A stretch of DNA of 64,000 nucleotides from Anaeramoeba flamelloides (lineage: Eukaryota; Metamonada; Anaeramoebidae). Below, piece by piece: positions 1 through 11,622 of the stretch. The position numbers and the translations under genes are program-made. The stretch is taken from NCBI GenBank assembly GCA_027625915.1, contig JANTQA010000047.1, forward strand, positions 5,332,001 to 5,396,000, in the 5' to 3' direction. Each line of letters starts with the position of its first letter. The stretch's first letter is position 1. The notes under the pieces were generated by a model, which ran no database searches, was not told where the DNA came from, and saw nothing but the letters and a program-made list of their open reading frames with translations.

Positions 1-738
1 TTTTACTTTTTTACCGATTTTGCTGAAGATATGAAAATGATTTTTTTTACATTGACTGAGACTCTTTGATTGTTTGTATCAAAGTACAGTGATCAAAAAT
101 AATACGTGTCAAAACTATAATCTGTATTTCAAAATATACTCCGTGCTTTTTTTTCTTCTTGTTCCAATTCAACATACACATTTACTATCCAATTGTATAC
201 CTAAGTTCAAATCAATTTTGAAAGTAAAACCCTCGATATTTTCAGTAAAATTTAAATTATGAATGCAATTTGTTCTGAATTTTTTCTAAATTTTTGGGGT
301 TCTTTTGAATTTTTTTGTTTTTTGATTGATTAAAATTTTTTGAAATTTACTCGATTTTTTGATAAATTTTCTAATTTGATCCTTTATTTTTTGAATTTCT
401 TTTTAAATAATAGAACAATAAGAAACCAAAACCATATTTTACTTAGGGTTTGTTGGGTTCCTCTTATCCAATATACATATCTCTTCTATAATAAAAAACA
501 TGCTTTATTTGGAAACACTAATTAAACTTTTCTGTAAATTATTTTGACTACATTCATTAGCATTTGAATGTAAAATAATAACAAATATCTCAAAAATTTA
601 ATCTAAATGAAATTAAATAATAAATGGCCCATCTTACATTTGAATTTTGAATTGCTTTTGTATCGTTTTGAATTTTTTCCTCTCACAATGAAAAGTTTGC
701 AAATAAATCATTTTTTCTCTTTTTTATTTTTTCAACAG
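1..738. other. AT-rich repeat-bearing DNA before the first exon
   Basis: No convincing complete gene. Bases about 140-235 are a diverged direct copy of 38965-39065 in HDAC intron 1: both read through a T-run, a CTTCTTGTT motif and a GTATACCTAAG.TCAAATC block. The segment is therefore repeat DNA and probably intron of the gene that ends at 880. Confidence 0.5.
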
Positions 739-880
739 TGTTTTGTTAAAATGGAAAATGAAAATGAAAAATTGGAAAGAAGTAACAGATGAATTAATGA
801 AAAAATTGGTTTCAAATATGAAAAAGAGATTAGATTTAGTTATTCAAATGGAAGAGGAATCGATAAATGGGCTTTATTAA
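739..880 (+). CDS. Orphan terminal exon of an unidentified gene (46 codons)
   Basis: A pyrimidine-rich tract ending TTTTTCAACAG is followed by 46 sense codons and TAA. Read with one leading base, the peptide begins VLLKWKMKMKNWKEV and ends QMEEESINGLY. It is charged, helical-looking and unlike the phenylalanine/leucine/lysine noise that surrounding AT-rich DNA encodes. The phase implies a preceding exon ending after two codon bases. No matching upstream exon was found within 1-738, so the rest probably lies before the window. Family not recognised; it could also be a chance open stretch after an acceptor-like site. Confidence 0.35.
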
Positions 881-1545
881 TTTTTTAAATTTTCTATTTT
901 TATTGTAATGCTTCTTTCAAAATGAATTACCCATTTTTTTTTAACAGTTTTTTTTATTTTTTTTTCTTTTATTTTTCGACAAAAGATAAATATCTCTTGA
1001 GTATAGTATTGAATATTAAAATCGAAATTTCTATATTATAATAGATAACTTCAATTATTAAAAATATTTTTCTTTAAAATTTGATTTTTAATGGGCCAAT
1101 GATTTTGAAAGATAGTTTATTTTTTATTGTAAATTTATCAATTTATCTCTTATTTATAGGATTTGTTTTGATCGGTTAAACTTTAAGTTACCAATATACT
1201 ATTTAATTTGGGTTTATTGTTGGCTTCTTTGATTGGTCAATTGATGTATAGATCTTCTAGGACAAAAAAAAAACACTTTTTTATTTTGAAACACACATTA
1301 GTACTTTCTGAAGGCTTTATTTTAACAACAGTGCTTTTGAAAAATAATTTATTATGGTTTTTTTCAAATCTAAAATAAAATACCACAATAGGATACTAAG
1401 TCAAATTGTCTTTTCTATTTTTAGATTTATTAAATGGTAACGCTTTTGTTCCTTTCTCGACATTCTACTTTATTTTTTTTTATATCAAACAAGACATTAT
1501 TAATTATTTTTCAGGAAGGGCTTTAAATACTAAAACGCAACTATA

Positions 1546-2121
1546 TATCCCTACGACCTAAAAAAAAACACTAAAAATGGAAAATTGATGATTTACTTTC
1601 CATTAAAAAAATTAAAAAAATAAAATGAAAAAATAGAAATAGATAAAGTTTCAATTAAACTTTTTCTTGAAAACATTTTTTTGCCAAAATAATTGAATTT
1701 AAAGTTGAAATTATGTCTATTTTTAGATTTACTATATTGTTTTAGCTCATTTACAAAAAAAAAATCTAAATTATAGGAATTTTAGTTTCACAAAAGGGGA
1801 TAATTTGGTCTTCATATGTTTTTTTTATTTTTAAATGGTAAAATTAAAAAAAAAAAGTTATTTAAAAGATAAACTCTCTGGAAAGGTATTCTAATTTAAT
1901 ATATTAACTTATTCTTTGATTTGAAAATTTTCTCAATAGCAATTTTTCAAAAAAAAATAAAAACGTACACAGTAATTTCAAAAAATATTTTCGATATTCA
2001 AAAGTTGTTGAGTATTTTTATTCTAAAAAAATTATATCAGTGAATAATTGAATTAAGTAATAAGGCTAGATTTCGAAAAATATTAATCAGATAAAAATAG
2101 TGCTTGATTTTATTAAGGGTA
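1546..2121 (+). mobile_element. MITE family D, copy 1 (older)
   Basis: Starts TATCCCTACGACCTAAA and ends TTAAGGGTA, an imperfect terminal inverted repeat of about 25 bp. Over its full length it aligns with 49674-50242 and 58661-59231, but with more differences, so it is the oldest of the three. No coding capacity. Flanks are TA-rich, compatible with a TA target. Confidence 0.75.
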
Positions 2122-2519
2122 TATACGGGTCAATAAAACATATTTTTTTTCTTATTCAATTGAAAATTGGTAAAAAAGTAAAAATGTTAAATTGTGTAAT
2201 TATATTCTTACCCGAATTACACTTGTTCTGAAATTTAAAAGGAACAATATGGGCTTAATCAATGAAAGAGAGAGAGAGAGATTATCAAGAATATCCAAAT
2301 CTATCATTTTATGTTAAACTTATTGTAGAATATTTTGAATTTAAACTATTGTTTTTAAACAATGATTTGGCCAATAAAATTATTTAACTGAATAGAATTC
2401 AAAATATAGAAATCATTCAAAATGTTTTGTATTCTCCTAGATTTTTCTATTGTTGATGAATCTAATATAATAATATTTTGTGTTTCAAGGTTTATTATTT
2501 AATTTGTAATTATTGTCTA

Positions 2520-2711
2520 CAGTTAGTTCCACTTTTAAGGCACAAACTGTGACGGGATTTAAGGTACAAAAAAATCTCAAATTAAGGCACAAAATTCAGA
2601 TTCGAGTAAAATAAATTGTAAAAAAAAAAATTCCAAAAATGTGCCTTAATTTGAGATTTTTTTATGCCTTAAATTTTGTTGAAAGTTGTGCCTTAAAAGT
2701 GGAACTGACTG
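2520..2711. mobile_element. MITE family B, near-palindromic, TA-flanked
   Basis: Left end CAGTTAGTTCCACTTTTAAG and the reverse complement of the right end, CAGTCAGTTCCACTTTTAAG, differ at one base. The inverted similarity runs about 75 bp into each side, so nearly the whole 192 bp can fold back. TA lies directly outside both ends (2518-2519, 2712-2713), the Tc1/mariner target duplication. A decayed copy is at 50431-50629. Non-coding. Confidence 0.85.
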
Positions 2712-2766
2712 TATGTAAATTTTAAATCTACCCATCAATCAAATCAAGCCTATATATATATATATA

Positions 2767-3285
2767 TCCCCGTTCCAACCCTACCATGAAATCTATGATA
2801 AACAGAAAATTCATTTTCTGTATCATACTTTTCTTTTTATGATAGGTTTTTATGGTTATGTGATAGCTTATTACAAACCTTGAAATCTTATCATAGAACA
2901 CAAATTTCTCAAAGAGAAAATCTGAGAATATGAATTTTTGAACTATAAAAATTCTGAATGATCAGTAATTTAGAAAAAATTTCAGGGTTATTCATGGATC
3001 CTTAATTTCTAAAGACCTAAAATCAAAAGGCAAGTCCATTTTAAAGAAATCATCAAATTTGATCTTCGATCTTTGGAAGATTTGTTTTGAATTTTTGAAT
3101 TTGTTTCAAAAATAACAAGATTTTTTTCTCAGTCATTCAAATACAGAAATTTTTTTAAAAAACCAATGTCAAACCATAAAATGTATATGATAGCATGTAT
3201 CCGAATTTTTTTTTTTTTTTATTTAACTCTGACAAAAGGTCAATTTCTAGGTCAGTCAAATTTCACGGTAGGTTTAGAATGTCTG
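2767..3285. mobile_element. MITE family C, copy 1
   Basis: The left end reads CGTTCCAACCCTACCATGAA. The right end carries the inverted form (TTCACGGTAGGTTTAGAAT), so the termini are inverted repeats of about 22 bp. The interior is shared with 9944-10467, for example AATCTATGATAAACAGAAAA near the left end and TTTCTCAAAGAGAAAA inside. TA dinucleotides flank it. No coding capacity. Confidence 0.75.
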
Positions 3286-3290
3286 TATAT

Positions 3291-3330
3291 TTATATATGT
3301 GTGTATGTGTGTGTGTGTGTGTGTGTGTGT
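3291..3330 (+). repeat. TA/TG microsatellite
   Basis: A short TA stretch passes into an almost pure TG run abutting the right end of MITE C copy 1. A similar TA-to-TG junction lies beside MITE D copy 2 at 49639-49674. Confidence 0.9.
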
Positions 3331-3463
3331 ATTTTGATCTAACCGTGGCATAATTTCTTTTTTTGATTCATTTTATAAATTATAATTTGTTTTAAAATAT
3401 CTATATGTTTCCCCAATCATTATTTATCTATCCAATATATTGTTTAAATTAATTGGATATTTA

Positions 3464-3910
3464 CAGCCCTTCCAAAGCTACCATAAAATTTTAAATAAAA
3501 CAAAATTGAATTTTATAGGCTTAGTTTTCATTTTCAAAAAAATTCTGAAATAAGAGTTATTATTCAAAAAAAAATTTTTAATAAATGAGCTATTATTCAA
3601 ATTTTTGGAAAATCAAAAAAAAAATCCAAGATCTATGAAACTTCAAAAATTATCAGTCCAAAAAAGTACAAAAAATATCAATATTTCCTGATCTTTAAAA
3701 ATTTAAATTTTTTGAACAATATTTCTAAGTGCTTCAAGAATCTTCAATTTTTTTTTTTTTTAATATTTCTAAATTTGAATAATCGCTCATTTATTAAAAA
3801 TTTTTTTTTGAATAATAACTCTTATTTCCAATTTTTTTGAAAATGGAAAAGAAGAATAGAAAAATCAATTGTGTTTTATTTAAAATTTTATGGTAGCCTT
3901 GGAAAGACTG
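3464..3910. mobile_element. MITE family G, long inverted arms, TA-flanked
   Basis: Left arm begins CAGCCCTTCCAAAGCTACCA; the inverted right arm begins CAGTCTTTCCAAGGCTACCA. Arms of about 150 bp pair with few differences, including a shared ATAAGAGTTATTATTCAA block, leaving a short centre. TA occurs immediately outside each end (3462-3463, 3911-3912). The tip resembles that of family C, so G and C may share a transposase. Non-coding. Confidence 0.8.
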
Positions 3911-4892
3911 TAAAAAATTTCTTCGAAACCTCGTATTTTGATTAAAGAAAGTGTATTAATAAAAACCTCATTCTTATACTTGTGAACTTTAAAGAACAAA
4001 TAGAATTTATATATATAAACCCCAATTCAAAATTTTTAACACACCAAAATTCGATTTGTGAGAAAAAAAAACTTATTTAATCAATTCAAGAAGATTTACC
4101 AAATTAGAACCATTCACAAATTGAAATGTTAACACTTGTTTATAAATTACAATACTCACAAAACAATAAATAAATAATTATCAATACAAATAAATCATGT
4201 TTGTGTTAAAAATATTGGAGAGAGCAAAACAAAAAAAATACAATAGTAAATTTGTTTAAATTCTATTAGGAATATTGATCGATCAAAGATTAGATACTAC
4301 CAACTAATTTAATTTGAGTTCTTCTATTTGGAATAACTTGACTTTAACATAATATAAACCCTTGTAGAAAAATTTTGATACAACGAAACAAGTTAGTAAT
4401 TCAAACAATGAAATGAAAACAAAAACTAAAAGATGAAAAAATGATTTTCATATTTTACAAAAATCAAAATTATCTCCAATATCAAAGAAATTGTATTATT
4501 GTGATTGTTTGGAACGTTTTAGCTGTGTGGAAAATTTTGACTTTTAGTTTATATATATATACCCATAGTTTATGTTTTCAATAGTTTTTATGGTGTCGAG
4601 CTCCTTTAAGGAGATAATATAAATTGAAAAAAGAAATAGAACAATAGTTTTGCCAGGCTTTCCAAAAATTGGTTTAAAAAAAGTAAAATTTCAAATTTCT
4701 TAATTCCTCAAGTTATTCCATTCATTCTTTTCCTTTAGAGAATTTGGGGCTTTGTGGTTTATTGGATTCTGAGAATTGCTGATAAATATAAAGAAATATA
4801 TGAAATTTTTTAAATCATTTTCCATTTTACATGTTTTTTTCCACAATCTTTTATTAATACATTATATAACTTTAATTCTTGAGAAAATATAA

Positions 4893-5560
4893 GGTATTTC
4901 CAAAAAAGTGTGGCATTTTTTTTTTACATTTCATAAAAAATAATCTTTTTTAGTAATGGTAATCATTAATCAACTATACCAAATTAAGTTTAATATTAAT
5001 ACTGATTGAATCAACCACTTATGTATTTAATCCAAAGCATGTTAGTTGAAATATTCCCAAAAAATGTAAAAAAAAAATAGCACTTTTTTTGGTTAAAGCA
5101 ATGTACGACCAATTTCAATAAAAAACCGGAAATATGGAAAGGGAACAAACGATTTTTTAAACACAAAAATGCAGTTATATGTTTTTAATTCTATTGTAAA
5201 AATTGTTGTGATTATACAAGTTATGAAAATATTTTTTTCGATCAAAAAGAAAATAATAAGCACCAATTTTCACCCTAAAAAAAATATCCGATAAAATCGA
5301 GATCATAAATTTTAATATATTTTATTTCTGTAATACAATATTAAGAAACAAATTGAATTATTATCAAGAATCTATAAACAGTATTTAATGATTTTATATA
5401 TTTAAATCCTTTTTTGACGATTGGGTTTAATAAATATATATTAAAATAAATTTGCCCAACATTCTTGGAAATAGCTTATAAAATTGGTTTGTCTTTCAAA
5501 GATTCTTTCTCTTGAGTTGTTTTATTTGTTGACTGGATTAAGATTACAAAAATAGAAATT
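4893..5560 (+). repeat. Interspersed repeat R3, copy 1
   Basis: Begins AAGGTATTTCCAAAAAAGTG. That start recurs at about 18933, and the rest recurs at about 20700-21235 in Rab intron 1, with blocks such as AAAATACAGCTATAAGTTTT matching at roughly 70-75 per cent by eye. In the Rab copy the two halves are separated by other repeats. No open frame is conserved. Class unknown. Confidence 0.6.
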
Positions 5561-6111
5561 GAACTAAAAATTTAATAAAATAAATTTGAATTTATCAGTA
5601 TCTTTTTTTTTTCAAAAATTGAATGAAAATTTTGATCTTTTATTTGGCTTTTTCATATCAAACCAACAATTGAACAAGTTTATTTGATACAATTTGAGTT
5701 ATTCAAGTTTGTAGTTTTTGAAAAAAAAATAAAAATAGTAAATTGCAATTAACCCAAAAATCTTTTATTTCGATCACAAATGGAAAAAAACTTCAAAAGC
5801 AAAATAAGGAAAAGGGAAAATAGATAGTGTTGTTTTTATTTTTACATTGCATTATTATTAAAACAATTTAAGCAAAGAGATTACATTAATTGTGTGAAAA
5901 AAAATTACACAAAAATCAGATTTTACATAAGTGTCTCCCTGAAATTTTTCCCAAGTTTTGGGAATAAATTAATTAATTTTACATTTGAGGGAGATTTGAC
6001 GAAGGGATAATAAAAAAAAAGCAAAAAGGTTAAAACAAATAAAAAGAAAATAAATTAAAGTAGATTAGACGAATAAACAGGCCGGATTTTTTACCGCACA
6101 ACGAGGTACAT

Positions 6112-6828
6112 TTACATCCATTTAGCTTTTTGTTGTATACTTTCCCTGACAAGAAAGTTTGTTGAAGATGATGTTGACGATGAGATTGATGATGACGATG
6201 AGGTTGATCTTAATCTTGATCTTCGTTTTTGTTTTTTGTTGGTTTCGGTTTGTGAAAGATTTTTTAAAGGGTTTGGGATCTCTGACATTATAATTTGGTA
6301 CATCGAATTTTGCCACATGCTAATTTTTGTAACCGAAAAGTATGACAAAATTGAAGACCCTTCTTTGTTAAGACATTCAAAAATGAATCCAGTTTTGTTT
6401 TTTGTTCTAAAATGATCAAGATTAATGATATGAAGTAAAAGGGGTAAAAAAAAAAAAAAAAAAAGAGAAAGTTTAGTTTGTTTGTAAACAAGAAACCAAA
6501 AGTGAAAAAACAATAAAAAAAAAATCAATTGGGAAGGTATTTACTTTTGGAGTTTTTTGAATTGCTTTTTTAAAAATAGTTTGCTTGATTGGTTTTGGTG
6601 CAATTTTTGAACAGGTGGACAAAACGTGAATGAGGAGGACGACAAACACAGTTCGCTCCTTTTGAGCCCAAAGATGTCAGAGCATGTGTTGTTTAAGTCG
6701 ATCAGCGACATATGTTTTCCATCTAAAAGCATAAGTGGCGTTTTCATTTGATGGAAAATTTCAAAATAAGTTAAAACACGTGATTGTGGAATTTTGATTA
6801 CGTTTGTTGTTGAGTTGTGGTTTCCCAT
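6112..6828 (-). CDS. Small PAS-domain protein, putatively myristoylated
   Basis: Two exons, 6828-6545 and 6406-6112. The 138-nt intron starts GTAAAT and ends TTTTAG, and the phase-2 junction closes exactly, giving 192 aa. Residues about 18-138 read as one PAS fold: an N-terminal half with LMLLDGKHMSLIDLNNTCSD, the usual 'thought/noun to object' sheet-helix pattern, then a C-terminal half with YFSVTKISM and MYQIIMSEI, the last two strands. PAS domains sense ligands or mediate protein contacts. The start MGNHNS fits the G-x-x-x-S N-myristoylation pattern, suggesting membrane anchoring (inference). The tail, 139-192, is basic then serine-rich (SSSSSISSSTSSSTN). No enzymatic domain is present, so it is probably an adaptor or stand-alone sensor. 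The start codon follows an A-rich leader. Confidence 0.75.
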
Positions 6829-8029
6829 TAAAAAAGAAAAAGTACGAGCAACAAAGAAAAAAAGAAAAAGAATAAAAAAAAGGGTGAAATAAAAATTTTA
6901 CAAAGGAAAAATAATGAAAAACAAAAGTTTTCGCTTTATTTTTTGGGAAGTGGAAAACGTTGTCTTGGTTATTTTTCTAGGACAGAACAGAACTTTTTCA
7001 GAAAATTGAATTTTGCTTAAAGATTAATTAATTTACTTTCCAAATCTGAAAATTTTTTTCCTAACAATTGTGTCTATCTTCTAAAAACAACTTCTTTTGA
7101 GATTTTAAGAAATTATTTTATAAAGTTTTTGTTCCATTTTGTACCAAATTTTGAAAATTTTCTGGAATCAAAGAATTCTTCAAGAATTGGTCGTATGATC
7201 AAGAAAAGAGAGATTTTAATTCCACAAAATTTTCGAATTTATTTGGTAAAAATATTTCTTTTCTTGATTCAAATAAAAAAATTTTTAAAATTGAACAAAA
7301 CGAGTTTTAATTCGAAAAGATGTCTTTTAAAGACTTTTAATAAATTCTGTTCATTTTCCCATTCATCGATCTTTTCTTATTCTAAGAAAAAGATAAATTT
7401 ATAATAGGACACAATTTTCTTCTAATAAAACATTTTTTTCCTTTTAAGTAATTTTTTTGTAATAACTGAAAATTTGGTAAAAAGTAAAACGGAACTTTTT
7501 GAGTAAAAAGAGTGGTCGAAAAATTTTTCTTCGGGAGAACATAAAAAGACCACTTCACAAAATTTAAGAAGTTTAATTCAGCCCATTAAAACTTTTTTTC
7601 CACCTTTTTAAAAACTTTGTAACAAAAAAAATTTTTTCTCTTTTTAGTTTCTTTTTGACTGACTTTTTATCAAAATTTTTTATAGATATTAAAATAAAGT
7701 CGATTTAAAGAAGACACTTTTGGTTTTTGAGTTCTTTTGGGTGTGATCAGTTTAAAAAGATAAATTTGTAAAAACGAGAATTTTTGAAAAATCAACCCTA
7801 GTTAAAAAAAATTTTAGATAAAAAATACTTTTTGATAAAAAATACTTTATGATAAAATCGTAAGATATAACGCGAAATAATATATTTGGAATTGATTTTT
7901 TGGAAAGAAATTTAATTTTGATTGTTGCATTCAAAATTGATGAAAATTTTCAAACACAAATGAGAAATCGAAAAATAACTAAAAATTTTTCTGCATTTTC
8001 CTTTTCAAAAGAAAAGAACTCAACTTTTG

Positions 8030-9243
8030 AGGACTACGTTTTTAAGTGAAAAAAGTGAAATAATGTCTAAAAACACGCTTGAAAAAGTTTTGTTCTCTCA
8101 GTAATATTTGAACTAGGAATTTCTTTTTAGAAAAAATAAGAAATTTTTACAATTTTTAACATTTGATAGATTGTGCCAAAATTTGATACAAATTATTTTT
8201 TGAATTTCCCTTTTAACTTTATTAACTCACACTATTTTCGTCACTGATCTAAATATTTTTTACATTTGTTTTTTCAATTTTGAAATGTTTTCAAATTTGA
8301 AGTTGATCATTAATACCTAAAAATCCATTTTTTGAAATTATTTTTTTTGGATATTTTCTTTTTCTTTTTCTGAGAAAAAGATTGAAAAACAGTCCAACTG
8401 AAAGGTAAAGATGACAAAAAAAGTTTTTGTTTTTTTTTTCCAATTTCTTCGGATTGAAAATTCTTTTTGAAAAGTGAAAGTAAAATAACACAATAACTCA
8501 ACACTCTCAAGGTGGGAAGTATTCCTTCAATGTATTCATATTTAAAACAAGTAATTTACAGAGTTTGTTTATATCGACAGATGTTTGTAACAAATGAATT
8601 CTGAACTAACACTCCGTATGCTGTTCTTTTTCATTGTTTAAGTTTCTTATTAACTTTTTTAGTTAAAGTTTATTAAATATTTTTTGTTTAGAAAAAAAAG
8701 GGATATTTTTGAATTTTTTTTTGATCAACGTAAAAACGGCACTTAAGGAATACGTTCCCACACTTGAGGGGGCGGAGTAATTGTTTTGTTTTACTTTCAT
8801 TTCTCAAAAAGAATTTTCGATCTGAAGAAATTGGAAAAAAAAAACAAAAACTTTTTTTGTCATCTTTACCTTTTCACGCAGACTTTTTTTCAATCTTATT
8901 CAATTAAAAAGGAAATTTGAAAATAACAAAAAAATAATTGTAAAAAATGGCTTTTGGGGATTTTCAAGCACATTTCAAATTTGAGAACATTTCAAAATTG
9001 AAAAATCAAATGTAAAAACGATTTAGAATAGCCCAGGTAAATAGTGTTGGTTCTGAAAGTTGAAATAGGAATTCTAAAATATTAAAATCAAAATTTAGCA
9101 TGATCTAAAAAGGCAAAAATTGTGAAAATTTTCAGATTTTTTCTAAAAGGAATTTTCCTTGGACAAATATTACTTGAGAACAAAACTCTTTTAAGGGTGA
9201 TTTTATACATTGTTTGACAATTTTTACCTCAAAACGTAGTCCT
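8030..9243. mobile_element. Foldback element H with about 500-bp inverted arms
   Basis: Tips GGACTACGTTTT and AAAACGTAGTCC are inverted repeats. Inverted similarity continues through blocks such as AGTTTTGTTCTC.AGTAATATTTG and GGTAAAGATGACAAAAAAAG to about 8535 on the left and 8735 on the right, leaving a centre near 200 bp. The outside flanks are TTGA and TTAA, so an old TTAA target is possible. Arms differ by substitutions and small indels, implying moderate age. No coding capacity. Confidence 0.75.
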
Positions 9244-9329
9244 TAACAACCCCTTACAAAAAATTATATAAGATAATAATATTTATATTTTTTTATATTG
9301 GTTTTTTTTCTGTCTGTTTTTAGTTCTTT

Positions 9330-9690
9330 TGAACAAACATACCAAGACAGTTTCATAATTATTCAAAAATTACCTTTTACATTTCACTAGTATGAAAAAA
9401 AAAAATTGAAAATTCCAAGATAGAAAAAACTATTACTACGTATTATCATTTCATCTTTGTTAATAGAGTTTATTTATAATATAATCGGCATTTCAGTTCT
9501 TAAAAACTTTTAGGCTATGTGTTTTTATTGTTTTTTACGGTTCTACGATTTTTAAATGTCTCCTGTCTAGAAAAAAGGTCTATTTTGATCTAAAAACTTT
9601 TATAGGAATGTGACAATGTTTTTTTTTTTGTGAAATTCTGCTTTAGTATATTTTTTTTGAAGAGAGAATAACTAGGAATTTTGAAAACAC
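9330..9690 (+). repeat. Interspersed repeat R5, copy 1
   Basis: Aligns with 53950-54300 in RhoGEF intron 2: shared blocks include AGAGTTTATTTA.AAT, a CTACGATTTTT segment and a following GTCTAGAAAAAAGG-like stretch. Class unknown; no frame is conserved. Confidence 0.5.
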
Positions 9691-9699
9691 CCTACTCAT

Positions 9700-10880
9700 T
9701 TAAAAAAACTCAAAAACAGGAAAAAAATAACTGATGATAAATATTCGGCGTCCTATGTTTTTTTTTTGCTTTTTGAAATAAACCGAAAACTTATAAAATT
9801 TCTGTTTATTTCAAAAATTAGAAAAAAAAAACCTAACGAAAATCTATTAATTTCTAAAATTAAAAAAAAACTCATGAAAATCTATTGAAAATCTATTGAT
9901 TTTTGGAATAAACAGAAAACACACACATATATATACATATATTCAGCCGTTCCAACCCTACCATGAAATCTATGATAAACAGAAAATTCGTTTTCTATCT
10001 CACACTTTCATTTCTATGACAATATTTTATGGTTGTGTGATAGCCTATTACAAACCGTGAAATTTTATAAGAGAGCAAAAATTTCTCAAAGAGAAAAAAT
10101 TTAAATTTGAATTTTTCACTTCAAACCTTATCTAGGATCAACAATTTCCAAAAATTTTTCAATTTTTTTCAGGATCTTCAATTTCTAAACACCTAAAAAT
10201 CAAAAGGCAGGACCATTTTAAAGAAATTATTAAATTGGATCTCCATTCTTGGGAATCTTTGTTTTGGATTTTTGAATTTGTTTTATAAACAACAAGATTT
10301 TTTTTTCAGTTTGAATCATATAAGAAATGTTTTCAAAAAAACTATATAAAACCATAAAATCTGTAATAGCGTATAATAGAAGATTTTTTTTTTTTTTTTG
10401 TGTTTAACAGAGACAAAAAGTCAATTTCTATGTCTATCAAATTTCACTGTAGGGTTTGGAACGGTTGTATATATATTACTCTTTTATGGAATATTCTGGA
10501 AAACTTAACAAAGAGAGTCGGTAAAGTGCCTCGGTTTTCCATAATTCAAAAGAATATAGTAAAATCAAATATTAAACTCTTTTCTTTTTGATACTGGAAA
10601 AGTAAAAGATTTCTTTTTTAATTTTTGAAAAAAACTTAAAATTTAATAAATTTACAGTTTATTTCCACACCCAAAAAAACCTAACAGAAGTACCCTTGTT
10701 TTCCTAGAATTCAAAAGAGATGAGTAAAATCAATGATTTTTCTCTATTTGTTTGAATTCTGGAAAACAGAATGAAAGTGTCATAGTTTTTTTTTTTTTAC
10801 TTTTTGGAATAAAAAGAAAATTTAAATAAATTTTCTGTACATTTCAAAAATTAAAAAACACCTAAAGGAAAATTTCATTT
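9700..10880. repeat. Module built on AAATAAACAGAAA-type inverted repeats, interrupted by MITE C copy 2
   Basis: The stretches 9700-9930 and 10480-10875 contain repeated inverted copies of a 'TTTCTGTTTATTTCAAAAA' type core, next to 'AATTCAAAAGAATTGAGTAAAA' type segments. The same module recurs at 35215-35410, 36110-36850 and 50660-50760. MITE C copy 2 (9944-10467) lies between the two stretches here, which suggests it inserted into the module. Non-coding. Confidence 0.55.
9944..10467. mobile_element. MITE family C, copy 2
   Basis: Left tip CAGCCGTTCCAACCCTACCA and inverted right tip CAACCGTTCCAAACCCTACA. The interior matches copy 1 at 2767-3285 (for example TTTCTCAAAGAGAAAA and CAAAAAGTCAATTTCTATG). 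TA follows the right end. No coding capacity. Confidence 0.8.
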
Positions 10881-11622
10881 AAAAAATATTTTTTCGATTT
10901 TAATTTGACAAATAACACTTAAATAGTCTATATAATTGATTCTGTGTTTAAAATGGATTCATCAGATTTAAAATACTTTGAAAATATAATAAAATGACAT
11001 CTTAACTTTACAGAAAAAAAATCTTTCCTAATTTTTTACTATTAAATTTCAAAAAAAAACTCTTAATAGAAACTGGAAAATAGATTTTTCCACTTAAATT
11101 GTAAAATATCTTTCAAAATATTTTTTGATTAAAAATCTTTTATTAACCAATAAATATATTATATTTGTAGTTAATAATAAAGTATAAAATTAACAAAAGT
11201 TAATTTTTTATTGTAAAAATTTTTTCATGATTGTGTCTTCATCACTAAATTAAGAAAGTATTTATTTTATAAAAGAATAAAAAAGATGTAAGGAGTTATT
11301 TCCAAAACATAGAACATCATTATAACACTCTACCTACATTGGTTTGATTCTCAAAATATGTGCCTCTTTTCTCACACATTATAGTAAAGATAGGAGCTAT
11401 ATTTAAAAGTACGTATAAGATTGCAATTTGTTTGTACTGGCAGGTTCTAAAAGTTTAAACCTTAGTCTCTTCAAAACTATCTTACTAACAGGTATAACCC
11501 TTCCACTATTGGGGGGTTATACTCTTTACTCTTCAATTGAAAAAAAAAAAAAACTTATTTTTTACAAAAAAAATATTTTTCATCTTGGGATAACAGATAG
11601 TAAAAGTCTGAACTAAACTCTG

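Larger units (their letters stand above)
881..6111. other. Intergenic region dominated by TIR elements
   Basis: No gene recognised over about 5.2 kb. It contains four terminal-inverted-repeat elements (1546-2121, 2520-2711, 2767-3285, 3464-3910), a GA microsatellite near 2266-2280, a TG/TA microsatellite at 3291-3330 and a repeat at 4893-5560 that recurs in Rab intron 1. The rest is A/T-run DNA. A short acceptor-like stretch around 4730-4815 can be read as about 24 codons but has no support. Confidence 0.6.

Noticed and set aside
1-69. Open stretch with DFAEDMKMIF at the window start, bromodomain-like at first glance
   Set aside because: Too short, runs into a stop with no usable donor and lacks the Asn/Tyr residues a bromodomain would show next. 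Left uncalled.
4730-4815. Acceptor-like CCTTTAG followed by about 24 codons (IWGFVVYWILRIADKYKEIY)
   Set aside because: No upstream exon partner and no family match; likely chance.
11428-11616. 62-codon frame with a hydrophobic middle (TILLTGITLPLLGG)
   Set aside because: Starts at TTG, lies in repeat DNA, has no conserved features and ends next to MITE F.
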